Counted from the stretch's first letter, positions 1 through 8,350 are shown. The stretch: 54,939 nucleotides of DNA from M55B174 sp964618065 (GCA_964618065.1 CAZTZK010000019.1:1-54939), one strand, 5' to 3'. Notes: generated from the sequence alone by a model not told the origin. Numbers and translations are program-made.

Positions 1-171
1 TTCTAGCTTTAGATTGTTTTTGCTTGGGTACAGCCACAATTATAAAGATTATTTTTTAGTATTGGCAATGATAGTCTAAGTAGCATAAAATTTCAAGGGC
101 TTAGGGCTAAATTATTATTTTATGGAGAAGATGTTTTTTCCAATAGATTTTTCGTTGGAGCTTATTTGTAG
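1..171 (+). pseudogene. Possible 3' end of a plus-strand gene entering from the left, apparently frameshifted
   Basis: Frame 2 is open from the window edge to a stop at 77-79. Frame 1 is open from about 46 to a TAG at 169-171 and reads like ordinary protein (it contains GLRAKLLFYGEDVFSNRFF). Joining the two frames between about 46 and 77 would give a continuous C-terminus convergent with the minus-strand genes. No family is recognised. The evidence is only the open frames and their composition, so this could be chance. Bases 172-261 hold nothing recognisable. Confidence 0.15.
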
Positions 172-261
172 GAGAATTTTGTTTAGTAGATAATTTAAAA
201 ATAATTGATCCGAATAAATTCAAAAAGCGATCTATAGATAAATTAAACTTTTAATTCTTTC

Positions 262-825
262 TCAAAAATTCTCTACATAAAATCTTAATAGTCTGTTTCT
301 CCATTTTTCTCCAGCGTAATCTATCCCAATACGCTTGGTTTTTTTAATTTGTCTTGTTGGAATAAAGATACCCCAATCTTCAAGGTAAAGTTTTGATCTT
401 TGACTATTTGCTTTTTTAGCATTTAAACTTTGATTTATTTTCAGGGCGCGACAAAGTTTCCCTGGTCCATTAGTTTTAGTACCAGTTTCCAAACCGTTGA
501 GAGGTTTTAAAGATCTAATTAGAACAGCGCAAGGATTTCCCTTAGGCTCAGTCACTAAATTCAAACAATAATACATTCCGTAAACAAGATAAATATACCA
601 ATATCCTGGTGGCCCAAACATGATTTTGGTACGTGGAGTTAATCCCTTACTTGAATGGCAGGCTTTATCATTAATTCCTAGATAAGCCTCTGTTTCGGTT
701 ATCACTCCGGAAATTTTTCTTCCGCCCGTTTCTCTAGTCATTACTTTTCCTAAGAGTTCTTTAGCCGTTTCTTCAGTTTTCTGTAAGAAAAATTTTTGTT
801 CTAACAATTTTGATCTAAAGACCAT
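262..825 (-). CDS. mpg: DNA-3-methyladenine glycosylase (AAG/MPG family)
   Basis: This base-excision repair enzyme flips out and removes alkylated or deaminated purines. The whole protein matches the AAG fold: the ITETEAY segment carries the expected catalytic Glu, followed by the YLVYGMYYCLN strand and the NGPGKLCRAL motif that lines the base pocket. At about 187 residues it has the usual bacterial length. The frame also extends to a TTG at 837, but the ATG at 825 is preferred because the family homology starts there. It overlaps the end of rnhB by 11 bases, so the two are probably translationally coupled at the end of the minus-strand operon. Confidence 0.93.
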   Translation of the reverse strand: MVFRSKLLEQKFFLQKTEETAKELLGKVMTRETGGRKISGVITETEAYLGINDKACHSSKGLTPRTKIMFGPPGYWYIYLVYGMYYCLNLVTEPKGNPCAVLIRSLKPLNGLETGTKTNGPGKLCRALKINQSLNAKKANSQRSKLYLEDWGIFIPTRQIKKTKRIGIDYAGEKWRNRLLRFYVENF

Positions 826-1444
826 TTTTTTCTGCAATCATTTTCTTTATTGGTTGAAAACTTTTTCTATGAATTGGACAAGGACCGTATTTTTTTAGAG
901 CAACTAAATGTCGCTGAGTACCGTATCCTTTATGCTGCTGAAAGCCGTATTGGGGATATTTTTTGGCCAGCTTGCAGATAATTTTATCCCGGGTCACTTT
1001 TGCTATAATGGAAGCAGCGGAAACTAAAGGAATTAGCTCATCCGCTTTGGGTTCCGCTTTTTGAATAATTGATAGATTAGGAATTTCAAAATTTCCGTCA
1101 ACTAATAAGTAATCCGGTCTTTCTTTTAAATCTGTTAGAGCTCTTTTCATCGCTAAAAAAGTGCCTTGGAGAATGTTAATCCTATCAATTGTTTCTTCCG
1201 GGCAGATTCCAATCCCTACAAATAAATTTTCCTTTATTTTTTTATACAGAATATCTCTTTTTTGAGAATTTAATTTCTTTGAGTCTTTTACTCCAAGTTT
1301 TTTAAGAAAGGGTAGATTTTCTTTTTTTATAGCTACCACTCCGGCTACTACCGGACCAGCCAAGGGGCCTCTCCCTGCTTCATCAATCCCAGCCACCAAA
1401 GAATTTTTTCGAAATAATTTTTCTAACAGCGAGTAGCTGTTCAT
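815..1444 (-). CDS. rnhB: Ribonuclease HII
   Basis: Cleaves the RNA strand of RNA-DNA hybrids and removes single misincorporated ribonucleotides from DNA. The GIDEAGRGPLAGP motif near residues 19-31 supplies the first acidic pair (D21, E22). A later LLVDGN motif gives the next Asp, and SAASIIAKVTRD carries the last. The length of 209 residues is typical for RNase HII. The ATG overlaps the stop of the upstream small membrane-protein gene by four bases (1441-1444), and its own 3' end overlaps mpg, so these genes form a tight repair pair inside a minus-strand operon. Confidence 0.96.
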   Translation of the reverse strand: MNSYSLLEKLFRKNSLVAGIDEAGRGPLAGPVVAGVVAIKKENLPFLKKLGVKDSKKLNSQKRDILYKKIKENLFVGIGICPEETIDRINILQGTFLAMKRALTDLKERPDYLLVDGNFEIPNLSIIQKAEPKADELIPLVSAASIIAKVTRDKIICKLAKKYPQYGFQQHKGYGTQRHLVALKKYGPCPIHRKSFQPIKKMIAEKNGL

Positions 1445-1794
1445 TTTAGAATGCAGTCTCGGTTTATAAAAAAAACAAGGGGAATTACCAAAGCTGCAAC
1501 TAAAGCGTTAACAATTCCGTGAGGCATTAGAGCTACAAAAATTAGAAGAGCAACAACGATTAACAAAATTTTAACTAGTTTTTGAGAGCCAGAAAATTTT
1601 TTAGCTGAAGATTTTTTACTTAGGAGAGCTAGAACGGAAGCTAATGTCAGAGCACCTATTAGCAGAAAACTTATAGGGAAGAAACGGCTGGCGATTCCCT
1701 TTAAAAGAAGATCTAAGACTAGAAAAATAAAATAATAAATGATTAAAATTATTATTAAGTGATATAAAATAAAAAGATATTTTTTTTGAAACAT
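1441..1794 (-). CDS. Small four-helix membrane protein of unknown function
   Basis: I do not recognise a family. The 117 residues contain four hydrophobic stretches (about 6-30, 33-57, 72-90 and 92-110). A basic, Ser/Lys-rich loop (SKKSSAKKFSGSQK) between helices 2 and 3 is probably cytoplasmic. The gene lies between the exported-protein gene (12 bases upstream) and rnhB (4-base overlap), so it is certainly co-transcribed. The end of an operon led by a membrane glycosyltransferase suggests a cell-envelope role, but nothing in the sequence fixes it. Confidence 0.7.
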   Translation of the reverse strand: MFQKKYLFILYHLIIILIIYYFIFLVLDLLLKGIASRFFPISFLLIGALTLASVLALLSKKSSAKKFSGSQKLVKILLIVVALLIFVALMPHGIVNALVAALVIPLVFFINRDCILK

Positions 1795-1806
1795 TCTATT
1801 GTTTTA

Positions 1807-2817
1807 TTATTTAAATTTTCTTGCTGTAATTTTTAAATTTTCCCAGGAGATATTTCTTAAAAATTTTACTTTTATTTTTGAGACTTGGATTACTTCGGGA
1901 AGCTCAAAGTGGTAAGCGTTTCCTTCTTCTGCTTTTAGAAGATCAGATAATTCTATTAAACAATTACCCTTTTGATTTAAACTGAAAGTTATTTTTTCTT
2001 TTGGATCAATTCTATCTAATTCTATAGGCTCAATTGCTGAGTAACTTTGATTATATTCTTCATAATCTAAAATTTTAAGTTCCCCATTTTTTACAAGATA
2101 GTAATTTTCTGAAAGATTGTCTTTAAAGATTGTTCCGTTTGGGTGAGATGCCGTTAAAGTAAGAGGGAAAGGAGAGTTGGAATGAATTCTGGCTTCTTTT
2201 TTCTCCACTCTAACGACTTTTTCCCAGTTATATTTTAATTGATCAAATATTTCAGGAGAGGGGATAATTATTTTTTTCCCATCTGATATTATGAAAATAC
2301 TTTCTTGATCTTGAATTAATGTCCCATCTAAGAAGCCTGCTAGTTCTTTGCTCAAAGTTAATTTTTCAAATTTTGTTTTTGTCATTGTTTTTGCCTTTGT
2401 TTCTCCTCCATAACTTTGTAAGATATTTAAGGTAGGGATTAGTTTTTTTTCAGTCTCGGTTAATAGATAAAATTTAGCGGCATATTTGCCTAATTCTATC
2501 TTGTCTTTAGCCGTGTTTTTTTTCTGAGGGTAAAAAGAAGCAGCAAATCCCTTTTTTAAAATTATCTCATCAGAAACTTCTATCTCTTTGGAGCTAGGCT
2601 CGTATTCAATTTCTATTTTTATTTTTTTGGGATCTAATTGAGGAGTAATCGTAAAAGAGTTATCTTTAGTTAAAATTATCGTTGCTTTATCTAGTTTTTT
2701 TGATTCAAAAGAATAAGTTTCTGAGGGGAAAATTTTATTTAATCCTATAAAAGCAACTAAAAGAGCTGGAAACGAATAGAGGCAATAGAGAATGATTTTT
2801 TTATTTTTCATCAGCAT
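1807..2817 (-). CDS. Membrane-anchored exported protein with two DGT/HPNGT-type repeats
   Basis: A 336-residue protein with one N-terminal hydrophobic segment (about 7-28) and an otherwise hydrophilic, beta-rich chain, so most of it is probably outside the membrane. Two related segments begin FLDGTLIQDQESIFIISDGK (about 163) and HPNGTIFKDNLSENYYLVKNG (about 226). Each is a Gly-Thr-Leu/Ile turn followed by an aromatic strand and a GK/GE hairpin. I recall this repeat type from exported proteins of candidate-phyla bacteria, where its function is unknown. The start could also be the ATG two codons downstream. The gene sits 17 bases after the GT39-like gene. Confidence 0.65.
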   Translation of the reverse strand: MLMKNKKIILYCLYSFPALLVAFIGLNKIFPSETYSFESKKLDKATIILTKDNSFTITPQLDPKKIKIEIEYEPSSKEIEVSDEIILKKGFAASFYPQKKNTAKDKIELGKYAAKFYLLTETEKKLIPTLNILQSYGGETKAKTMTKTKFEKLTLSKELAGFLDGTLIQDQESIFIISDGKKIIIPSPEIFDQLKYNWEKVVRVEKKEARIHSNSPFPLTLTASHPNGTIFKDNLSENYYLVKNGELKILDYEEYNQSYSAIEPIELDRIDPKEKITFSLNQKGNCLIELSDLLKAEEGNAYHFELPEVIQVSKIKVKFLRNISWENLKITARKFK

Positions 2818-2834
2818 AATTTAGATCTTTTAAT

Positions 2835-4634
2835 TTATTGGTTATCCAAATCTAATTTAACCAGATAAAACATTTTTTTCTCATTTAAAAGGGGAGGTAA
2901 TTTAATTGGTTTAGTATAATCTGTCTTTTTGTCAAACTTATCAACTTTTAATTGTTTAAAATTCAAAAATATCTTTTTAGAGTTGCTGTTTGAATCAATA
3001 AAATTTTCATAACGGTTTAATTCATCGGCTCCTGAAAAAAGATATATTTTATTAAAGTCTTGTTGGGAAATTTTCTCTATATCTTGTGGGTTATAAATAT
3101 AAACAGCATTTTTTTCAAAAAGATAACGCATGGGTTCGGAGATTAAACTCCAATTATCAGGGGAGCTACTTTTATCTACAAGGATTAAGTCATTTTCTTC
3201 AAAAGTTCTGGTTAAATTTTCTATTTCTTTTATTAAAAGAGGATTTTTTTTGGCAAAACCGTATTCTAGAAATAAATTAGCCTGAAAAATTGTCATCAAA
3301 GCTAAAATAACAAAAGCCAGCTGTTTATTTTTAAAAGTTTTGGATATTAATAAAACTGAATAAATTATCAAAAGAGGAATTACGGCGAACATAAAACGTC
3401 TTAAGACCCAAGGGTGATCTAGAGAAATTGTTGGTTTTATGAAATAGATTAAGAAGACTCCACCTAGGATTAAAGGCAAAAAGCTTTTGGAGATTAATTT
3501 TATTCTGCCAAAGATCAATTTAGCTCCAGTTATTATTATATTAAACAATCCCAGTAAAACAATGAGAGAAAGGCCATATTTAAATAAAACGGAAAAGATG
3601 TAATTAGTCCTTAGAAAATTTTCCTTTAAGCTGGAAAATTGAAAAGAGAGTGCTTCTTTTTCTCTTTGATATCCGACAATGTCTTTAATCATTTTTTTAT
3701 AAAAAGGTAGAATGGAAAAAGAATAAGCAATGAAAAGTGTCGCTCCCAAGAGAAGAAGAAAAATCATTTGTTTATTAAAAAAAGCAACCTTCTTTTCCCG
3801 GGCTATTTTATAGATCACTAATAAAGCTAGAGCAATAACTATGATTCCTTCAATGCGAATTAGGCTAAAGCAAAAAAGAGAAAATAGTGACAGAAAGCCA
3901 CTAAATTTTTTATTTTTAGGGTTTTGGTAAAAATTTATAAGACAATAAATAGCAGTAAAAAGAAAACTGAAAGCCATAATCTCAGCTAGATTTTGTTTGG
4001 AGTACCAAAAAAAAGGAAAACTTAAGAAAAGGAGGGCTAAAGAAGCTAGCCCTGTTACAGCGTTTTTGGAAATTTTTTTAACTATTAGAAAAATAGCTAA
4101 GAATCCTAGAAAAACACCAAATAAATTAGCTATTTTTAGACCTGTCTCGCCTAGCAAGGAATACCAAAAAGCCAAATAAGATACATAACCAATATTGAAT
4201 TGTGTTTTTAGGGAGTTATTTTCGGTAATGATAAAACCTGGATAGTTTAAAGCCAAATCGTCTGATCCTTTATTATTAAAAATAGATAAAGTCGGATGAT
4301 TAAATTCCAATTGATGATTTTTAGCTAGCATTACAGCTGCTTCCACCATAGCACCTTGGTCTCTTCCACCTAGGTAAGAGGGAGAAAATTGTAAGAAAGT
4401 AAAAAGGCAAATTAGAGAAACAGCAAACAGAGCTAAAAAATTCCAACGGTCAATTTCTTTTTTAGCGAATAAACTAGGAAGAGTTTTTTTCTTTAATAAA
4501 ATAAGAATTGCTCCAAGAGTTAAGGCCAGGATTAAAGGTGCATAAAAAAACCCAACCCAAGCGAATAAAAAAGCCGCTAGGAATAAAAAATTAACTGAGA
4601 AAATCAAGCTAAGATATAATTTATTAAATTCCAT
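2835..4634 (-). CDS. Polytopic membrane glycosyltransferase, GT39/ArnT-like
   Basis: A 599-residue protein with about 11-12 transmembrane helices and a soluble C-terminal tail of roughly 130 residues. The first extracytoplasmic loop after the second or third helix carries SYLGGRDQGAMVEAA (about residue 88). This acidic position matches the catalytic loop of GT-C enzymes such as protein mannosyltransferases and ArnT. Those enzymes use polyprenyl-phosphate sugars as donors and modify lipids, proteins or polysaccharides on the outer membrane face. Donor and acceptor cannot be read from sequence. It is the first gene of the minus-strand operon and is divergent from the hydrogenase module. Confidence 0.75.
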   Translation of the reverse strand: MEFNKLYLSLIFSVNFLFLAAFLFAWVGFFYAPLILALTLGAILILLKKKTLPSLFAKKEIDRWNFLALFAVSLICLFTFLQFSPSYLGGRDQGAMVEAAVMLAKNHQLEFNHPTLSIFNNKGSDDLALNYPGFIITENNSLKTQFNIGYVSYLAFWYSLLGETGLKIANLFGVFLGFLAIFLIVKKISKNAVTGLASLALLFLSFPFFWYSKQNLAEIMAFSFLFTAIYCLINFYQNPKNKKFSGFLSLFSLFCFSLIRIEGIIVIALALLVIYKIAREKKVAFFNKQMIFLLLLGATLFIAYSFSILPFYKKMIKDIVGYQREKEALSFQFSSLKENFLRTNYIFSVLFKYGLSLIVLLGLFNIIITGAKLIFGRIKLISKSFLPLILGGVFLIYFIKPTISLDHPWVLRRFMFAVIPLLIIYSVLLISKTFKNKQLAFVILALMTIFQANLFLEYGFAKKNPLLIKEIENLTRTFEENDLILVDKSSSPDNWSLISEPMRYLFEKNAVYIYNPQDIEKISQQDFNKIYLFSGADELNRYENFIDSNSNSKKIFLNFKQLKVDKFDKKTDYTKPIKLPPLLNEKKMFYLVKLDLDNQ

Positions 4635-4739
4635 AATTTTTTGATTTTTAAACAGTTTATTTCCTCTAATTTATTTAGAATAAAAATATAAAATAAAAAT
4701 AAAATTTACTTTATTTTAGTCTAACTAAATTTTAGAAGT

Positions 4740-4774
4740 TTGGAAATAGATATTTTCTGTGATAAAATAAATTT
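4740..4774 (+). promoter_or_regulatory. Predicted promoter of the hydrogenase module, leaderless architecture
   Basis: A TTGGAA -35 element (4740-4745) is followed after 17 bases by TAAAAT (4763-4768), preceded by TG and one base, as in an extended -10. The expected transcription start falls at about 4775, which is the A of the ATG of the NuoE-like gene. No Shine-Dalgarno sequence lies in between. The rest of the 4635-4774 divergent gap is very AT-rich, and I could not assign the minus-strand promoter. Confidence 0.5.
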
Positions 4775-5215
4775 ATGACTATTCAAAAAATATTATTATC
4801 TTTTAGACCCAAAAAGGAGAATCTACTTCCTCTTCTTCATCAAGTTAATTCTTGCTTTGGCTATATTTCAAAAGAGGATACTTATAGGATAGCAGATTAT
4901 TTTGGGATTATGCCGGCTAAAATCTACGGAATTATTACCGCTTCCGGAAATCTTAATTACAGAAAACCCTCTCGGGTTGAAATAGCTGTTTGTTCTGGAC
5001 AGAATTGTAAATTGAAAGGCTCTGCTGAGATTCTAAGAGAAATAGAAAATTATCTTTCAGTTAAAGCTGACCGTCAACCGACAGAAGAAATAAATCTTAG
5101 GACAATTAGTGGCGGAGGGCATTGCTTGATGGGTCCAACCTTGATTGTAAATGGTAATTTTTACGAAAATGTCAAACCCTTTGAAGTAGATGATATTTTA
5201 AAAAATTATTTCTAG
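4775..5215 (+). CDS. NuoE/HydC-like thioredoxin-fold [2Fe-2S] subunit lacking one cluster cysteine
   Basis: This is the small iron-sulfur subunit of NADH-dependent hydrogenase and complex I modules. The N-terminal helical part (VNSCFGYISKEDTYRIADYFG, then a Pro-Ala-x-x-Tyr-Gly turn) and the thioredoxin-like part match NuoE. The family binds [2Fe-2S] with C-x4-C plus C-x3-C. Here C73 and C78 form the first pair and C117 is the last ligand. The position four residues before C117 is Gly113 (SGGGHC), so the third cysteine is missing. The cluster may be absent, altered or held by another residue. At 146 residues it is slightly short. It is the first gene of the three-gene hydrogenase operon, 31 bases before the NuoF-like gene. 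Confidence 0.85.
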   Translation: MTIQKILLSFRPKKENLLPLLHQVNSCFGYISKEDTYRIADYFGIMPAKIYGIITASGNLNYRKPSRVEIAVCSGQNCKLKGSAEILREIENYLSVKADRQPTEEINLRTISGGGHCLMGPTLIVNGNFYENVKPFEVDDILKNYF

Positions 5216-5246
5216 ATTTTAAAGGTTTTTAGAAACAAAAATTAAA

Positions 5247-6533
5247 ATGGAAGAGAAAAAAAATATTACCAAGCTTTGGAATAAAATTAACCCTTTTTTG
5301 ATTGAGAGTTATATTAGTGAAGGAGGATATCAAGTACTTTCAGATTTTTTAAAAACTCCAAAAACAAAGAAGGAAGCACACAAAGCTCGGGAAAAAATTA
5401 TGAGAACTCTTGAAGCATCAGGCTTAAGAGGGAGAGGCGGGGCTGGTTTTCTTACGAGTAAAAAATGGAAAATGGCGCTGGACAACTCTTTAGAAAAAAA
5501 GAAGCCACTTTATTTAGTGGTGAATGGGAACGAAGCTCAGCCAGGTTCTTTCAAGGATAGTTTCTTAATGAAAAAAAATCCTCATTTAATAATTGAAAGT
5601 ATAGCTTTAGCTGCTTATGCTCTAGGTAGCAAGAAAGCCATTTTATATCTTAATGGAAATTTTAGAGAGGAGCTTGCTATTATGAAGCAAGCCTTGATGT
5701 CCGCTCGTGAGCATGATTTTCTAAAAGGAGAATTTTTAAAAAGTGGCAAAGAAATTAAAATTGAAATTTTCCAAGGTGTTGAAGGGTATGTTTACGGAGA
5801 AGAAACTGCTCTTATTAATGTTTTAGAAGGAAACTTAGAGGGACCCCAAGCTAAACCTCCTTTTCCTACGCAGAAAGGTTACCGAGGATGCCCAACTGTT
5901 GTTAATAATTTAGAAACAATAGTTAATCTTGTTTCTCTTCTGGAAATGGGGCCCAAGGCTTATAAAAATTTAGGGGAGGATAATTCTAGTGGAACTAAAC
6001 TTTTTTCTGTTTCTGGCTCAGTTAAAAATCCAGGCGTATTTGAATTTCCTCTAGGAGTTACCTTGAAAGAAATAATATATGGAGTTTGTGGCGGGCCCGA
6101 AAAAGGGAAAAAAATAGCTTTTGTGCAAGCCGGTAGATTTAATAATTTTTTTTCCGAAAAAGAATTAAACTACCGTTTAGTTTATGAAGAAGGAAAAGGG
6201 AAAATTCCTGTAGGTACAGGTGATATTTTTGTAGTGGATAAAAACGCTGCTTTAGAGGATTTACTGCTTTCTTGGGCACAATTTTATCAACGGGAATCTT
6301 GCGGAAAGTGTACTCCTTGTAGAGAGGGAACTTATCAGCTTTTAAAAATTGCCGAGAGATCAAAAGATAAAAATATGCTGGAGAAAGACTATGAAAACTT
6401 AAAAGATATTTTAGAAGTTATGGAGAAAACTTCTTTGTGTCCTTTGGGTAATTTTGCGGCTCAACCCTGGAGAGGAATTATTAAATTTTATGGAGAAAAC
6501 TTTTTTTTAGAGAGGAAGAAAAATAAAAGATAA
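5247..6533 (+). CDS. NuoF/HydB-like flavin and NADH-binding subunit
   Basis: By family this subunit carries FMN, the NAD(H) site and one [4Fe-4S] cluster, and passes electrons between NADH and the iron-sulfur chain. Visible parts are GLRGRGGAGF near residue 60 (FMN loop), the NGNEAQPGSFKD segment at 93-104, GEETAL, KPPFPTQKG and PTVVNNLET. The C-terminal cluster ligands are C352, C355 and C358 (ESCGKCTPCREG) plus C398 (SLCPLG). The usual N-A-D-E-x-E-P motif reads N-G-N-E-A-Q-P, so one Asp and one Glu of the nicotinamide pocket are amides here. At 428 residues it is NuoF-sized. It lacks the extra N-terminal thioredoxin-like and C-terminal ferredoxin domains of classical bifurcating HydB. The hydrogenase gene starts two bases after its stop. 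Confidence 0.9.
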   Translation: MEEKKNITKLWNKINPFLIESYISEGGYQVLSDFLKTPKTKKEAHKAREKIMRTLEASGLRGRGGAGFLTSKKWKMALDNSLEKKKPLYLVVNGNEAQPGSFKDSFLMKKNPHLIIESIALAAYALGSKKAILYLNGNFREELAIMKQALMSAREHDFLKGEFLKSGKEIKIEIFQGVEGYVYGEETALINVLEGNLEGPQAKPPFPTQKGYRGCPTVVNNLETIVNLVSLLEMGPKAYKNLGEDNSSGTKLFSVSGSVKNPGVFEFPLGVTLKEIIYGVCGGPEKGKKIAFVQAGRFNNFFSEKELNYRLVYEEGKGKIPVGTGDIFVVDKNAALEDLLLSWAQFYQRESCGKCTPCREGTYQLLKIAERSKDKNMLEKDYENLKDILEVMEKTSLCPLGNFAAQPWRGIIKFYGENFFLERKKNKR

Positions 6534-6535
6534 AA

Positions 6536-8350
6536 ATGATAGAAATAAAAATTAATCATAAAAAATACAAAGTTCAAGAAGGCAAAACTATATTGGAAAT
6601 TTGTCGTCAAAATGGTATTGATGTTGCTTCTCTTTGTAGTCATCCTGACCTTTCTAAAATTCAGAAAAATAAAAAAGAAAAATATTTTGGAGAAGCGGTT
6701 TGCCGACTTTGCTTAGTAAAAGTTAGAAAAAAAGGTGAAAAAAAATATCAGTTACAACCTTCTTGTAAATTAAAAGCGGAAACAGGCTTAGAAGTTATTA
6801 GTGAAGATGCTGAAATTATTAGGCTAAGGAGGACTAATTTAGAATTACTCTTTGCTAATCATGCCGGTCTGTGTTCACATTGCTCAAAAAATATGGATTG
6901 CGAGTTACAAGATTTAGCAATTAAATATGATATTGATGAATTTCGTTTTGTTCCTCGGCTAAGTGAGATAGAAAGTAGTGAAGAGCTTGAATTTCTTTAT
7001 GAAAAAATGTCTCGTCGCCTCATAGATGATAAGAATCCTTGTATTGCTAGAGATTCCGAGAAATGTATTAATTGTGGACGTTGTGTAAGAGTCTGCGAAG
7101 AAATTCAAAAAGTAGGAGCTTTATCTTCAACTGGAAAAAATAACAAAGCAGTCCCGGGAACAGAATATAATGTACCTTTAGAATGTAGCTATTGTGGCCA
7201 ATGTACTACTCTTTGTCCCACTGGAGCTCTTACTGAAAAGAGTGAAATAGGTAAATTTATAAAAGCTGTTAACGATTCTTCTAAAACGGTAATAGCTCAA
7301 GTAGCTCCTTCTCTAGCAGTTTCTTTAGGAGAAGAATTTGGAATGGTCCCCGGAGCAGTAATCTCTTTTAAATTAACTGCAGCTTTAAAAAAGATTGGAG
7401 TTGATTTAATTCTTGATACTGGTTTTGGAGCTGATCTTGCCTTAGTTGAAGAGAGCTCTGAACTACTAGAAAAAATTAGAGGCAAAAAAGAATCTCTTCC
7501 TCTTTTTTCTAGTTTTTGCCCATCTTGGGTTTTATTTTTGGAACAAAATTATCCTGAATTTTTGGAAAATCTTTCAACTGCCCGTTCTCCTTTTATGGCA
7601 TTAGCTTCATTAACAAAAAGTTATTATGCTCGTCAAAATAAACTAAATCCCAAAAGTATTTTTTCAGTTTCTATTACGCCTTGCATCGCAGAGAAATATG
7701 AGGCTACTAAGCCGGAGTTTAAGAAGAAAGGTTTTAGGAATATTGATTGCGTGCTTACCCCCAGAGAATTAGGTAGAATAATGAGAGGCAAGAAATTAAA
7801 AATTACTGAAGTTGAAGATTCTGATTTTAATCAACCATTGGGAAGGGGTAGCAAGTCAGGATTTGTTTTTGAAAATTCCGGAAGTGTTACCGAAGCTGTT
7901 TTAAAAACAACCTGTCAATTAACTTCTAAGAAAAATCAGCAAGAATTTAAATTTGTAAAAACTAAAGTTTCTCCAGGTATTGAGGATGCAGAATTAAAGT
8001 GTGGTTTTCTAAAATTAAAAGCTAAAATTGTTTCTGGTTTGGGGAATGCCAGAAAAGTTTTAGAAAGTATAAAAAAAGGTAAAAGCGATTTTGATTTTTT
8101 AGAAGTAATGGCTTGTCCTTATGGATGTATAGGAGGCGGAGGGCAACCTATTCCTACTGATTCTAAAATTAAAAAAGCTAGAAGAAAATCTCTTAATGCT
8201 CAAAGCAAACAATTTTCTCCAGATTTACCCTTGGAAAATCCTGCAGTTGCAAAAATTTATAATGAATTTTTAATTTCTTCCGGAAGCCGAAAAGCTAAAA
8301 GATATTTACATACAGGATATAAGCAGTATCATTATAAGTGGAGAAAATAA
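6536..8350 (+). CDS. [FeFe]-hydrogenase-like catalytic subunit (HydA) with atypical active-site motifs
   Basis: The 604-residue protein has the full modular layout. It starts with an N-terminal [2Fe-2S] domain (C34, C56, C59, C77). A His-Cys3 [4Fe-4S] site follows (H109, C113, C116, C122), then two ferredoxin clusters (C177/180/183/187 and C217/220/223/227). The H-cluster domain comes next, with a small-subunit-like tail ending in an LHTGYKQY segment. The four H-cluster cysteines align: C328 (SSFCPSW), C383 (TPCIAEKYE), and C527 and C531 (EVMACPYGC). The normal motifs TSCCPxW and MPCxxKxxE are changed: proton-relay Cys to F327, Met to T381, Lys to E386. No HydE, HydF or HydG maturase lies in the window. 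It may be a hydrogenase with unusual kinetics, a sensor-like form or a redox subunit with another substrate. Confidence 0.9.
   Translation: MIEIKINHKKYKVQEGKTILEICRQNGIDVASLCSHPDLSKIQKNKKEKYFGEAVCRLCLVKVRKKGEKKYQLQPSCKLKAETGLEVISEDAEIIRLRRTNLELLFANHAGLCSHCSKNMDCELQDLAIKYDIDEFRFVPRLSEIESSEELEFLYEKMSRRLIDDKNPCIARDSEKCINCGRCVRVCEEIQKVGALSSTGKNNKAVPGTEYNVPLECSYCGQCTTLCPTGALTEKSEIGKFIKAVNDSSKTVIAQVAPSLAVSLGEEFGMVPGAVISFKLTAALKKIGVDLILDTGFGADLALVEESSELLEKIRGKKESLPLFSSFCPSWVLFLEQNYPEFLENLSTARSPFMALASLTKSYYARQNKLNPKSIFSVSITPCIAEKYEATKPEFKKKGFRNIDCVLTPRELGRIMRGKKLKITEVEDSDFNQPLGRGSKSGFVFENSGSVTEAVLKTTCQLTSKKNQQEFKFVKTKVSPGIEDAELKCGFLKLKAKIVSGLGNARKVLESIKKGKSDFDFLEVMACPYGCIGGGGQPIPTDSKIKKARRKSLNAQSKQFSPDLPLENPAVAKIYNEFLISSGSRKAKRYLHTGYKQYHYKWRK

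Noticed and set aside
6139..6363. Minus-strand open frame inside the NuoF-like gene
   Set aside because: It lies wholly within a well-supported gene and has no family match; a shadow frame.
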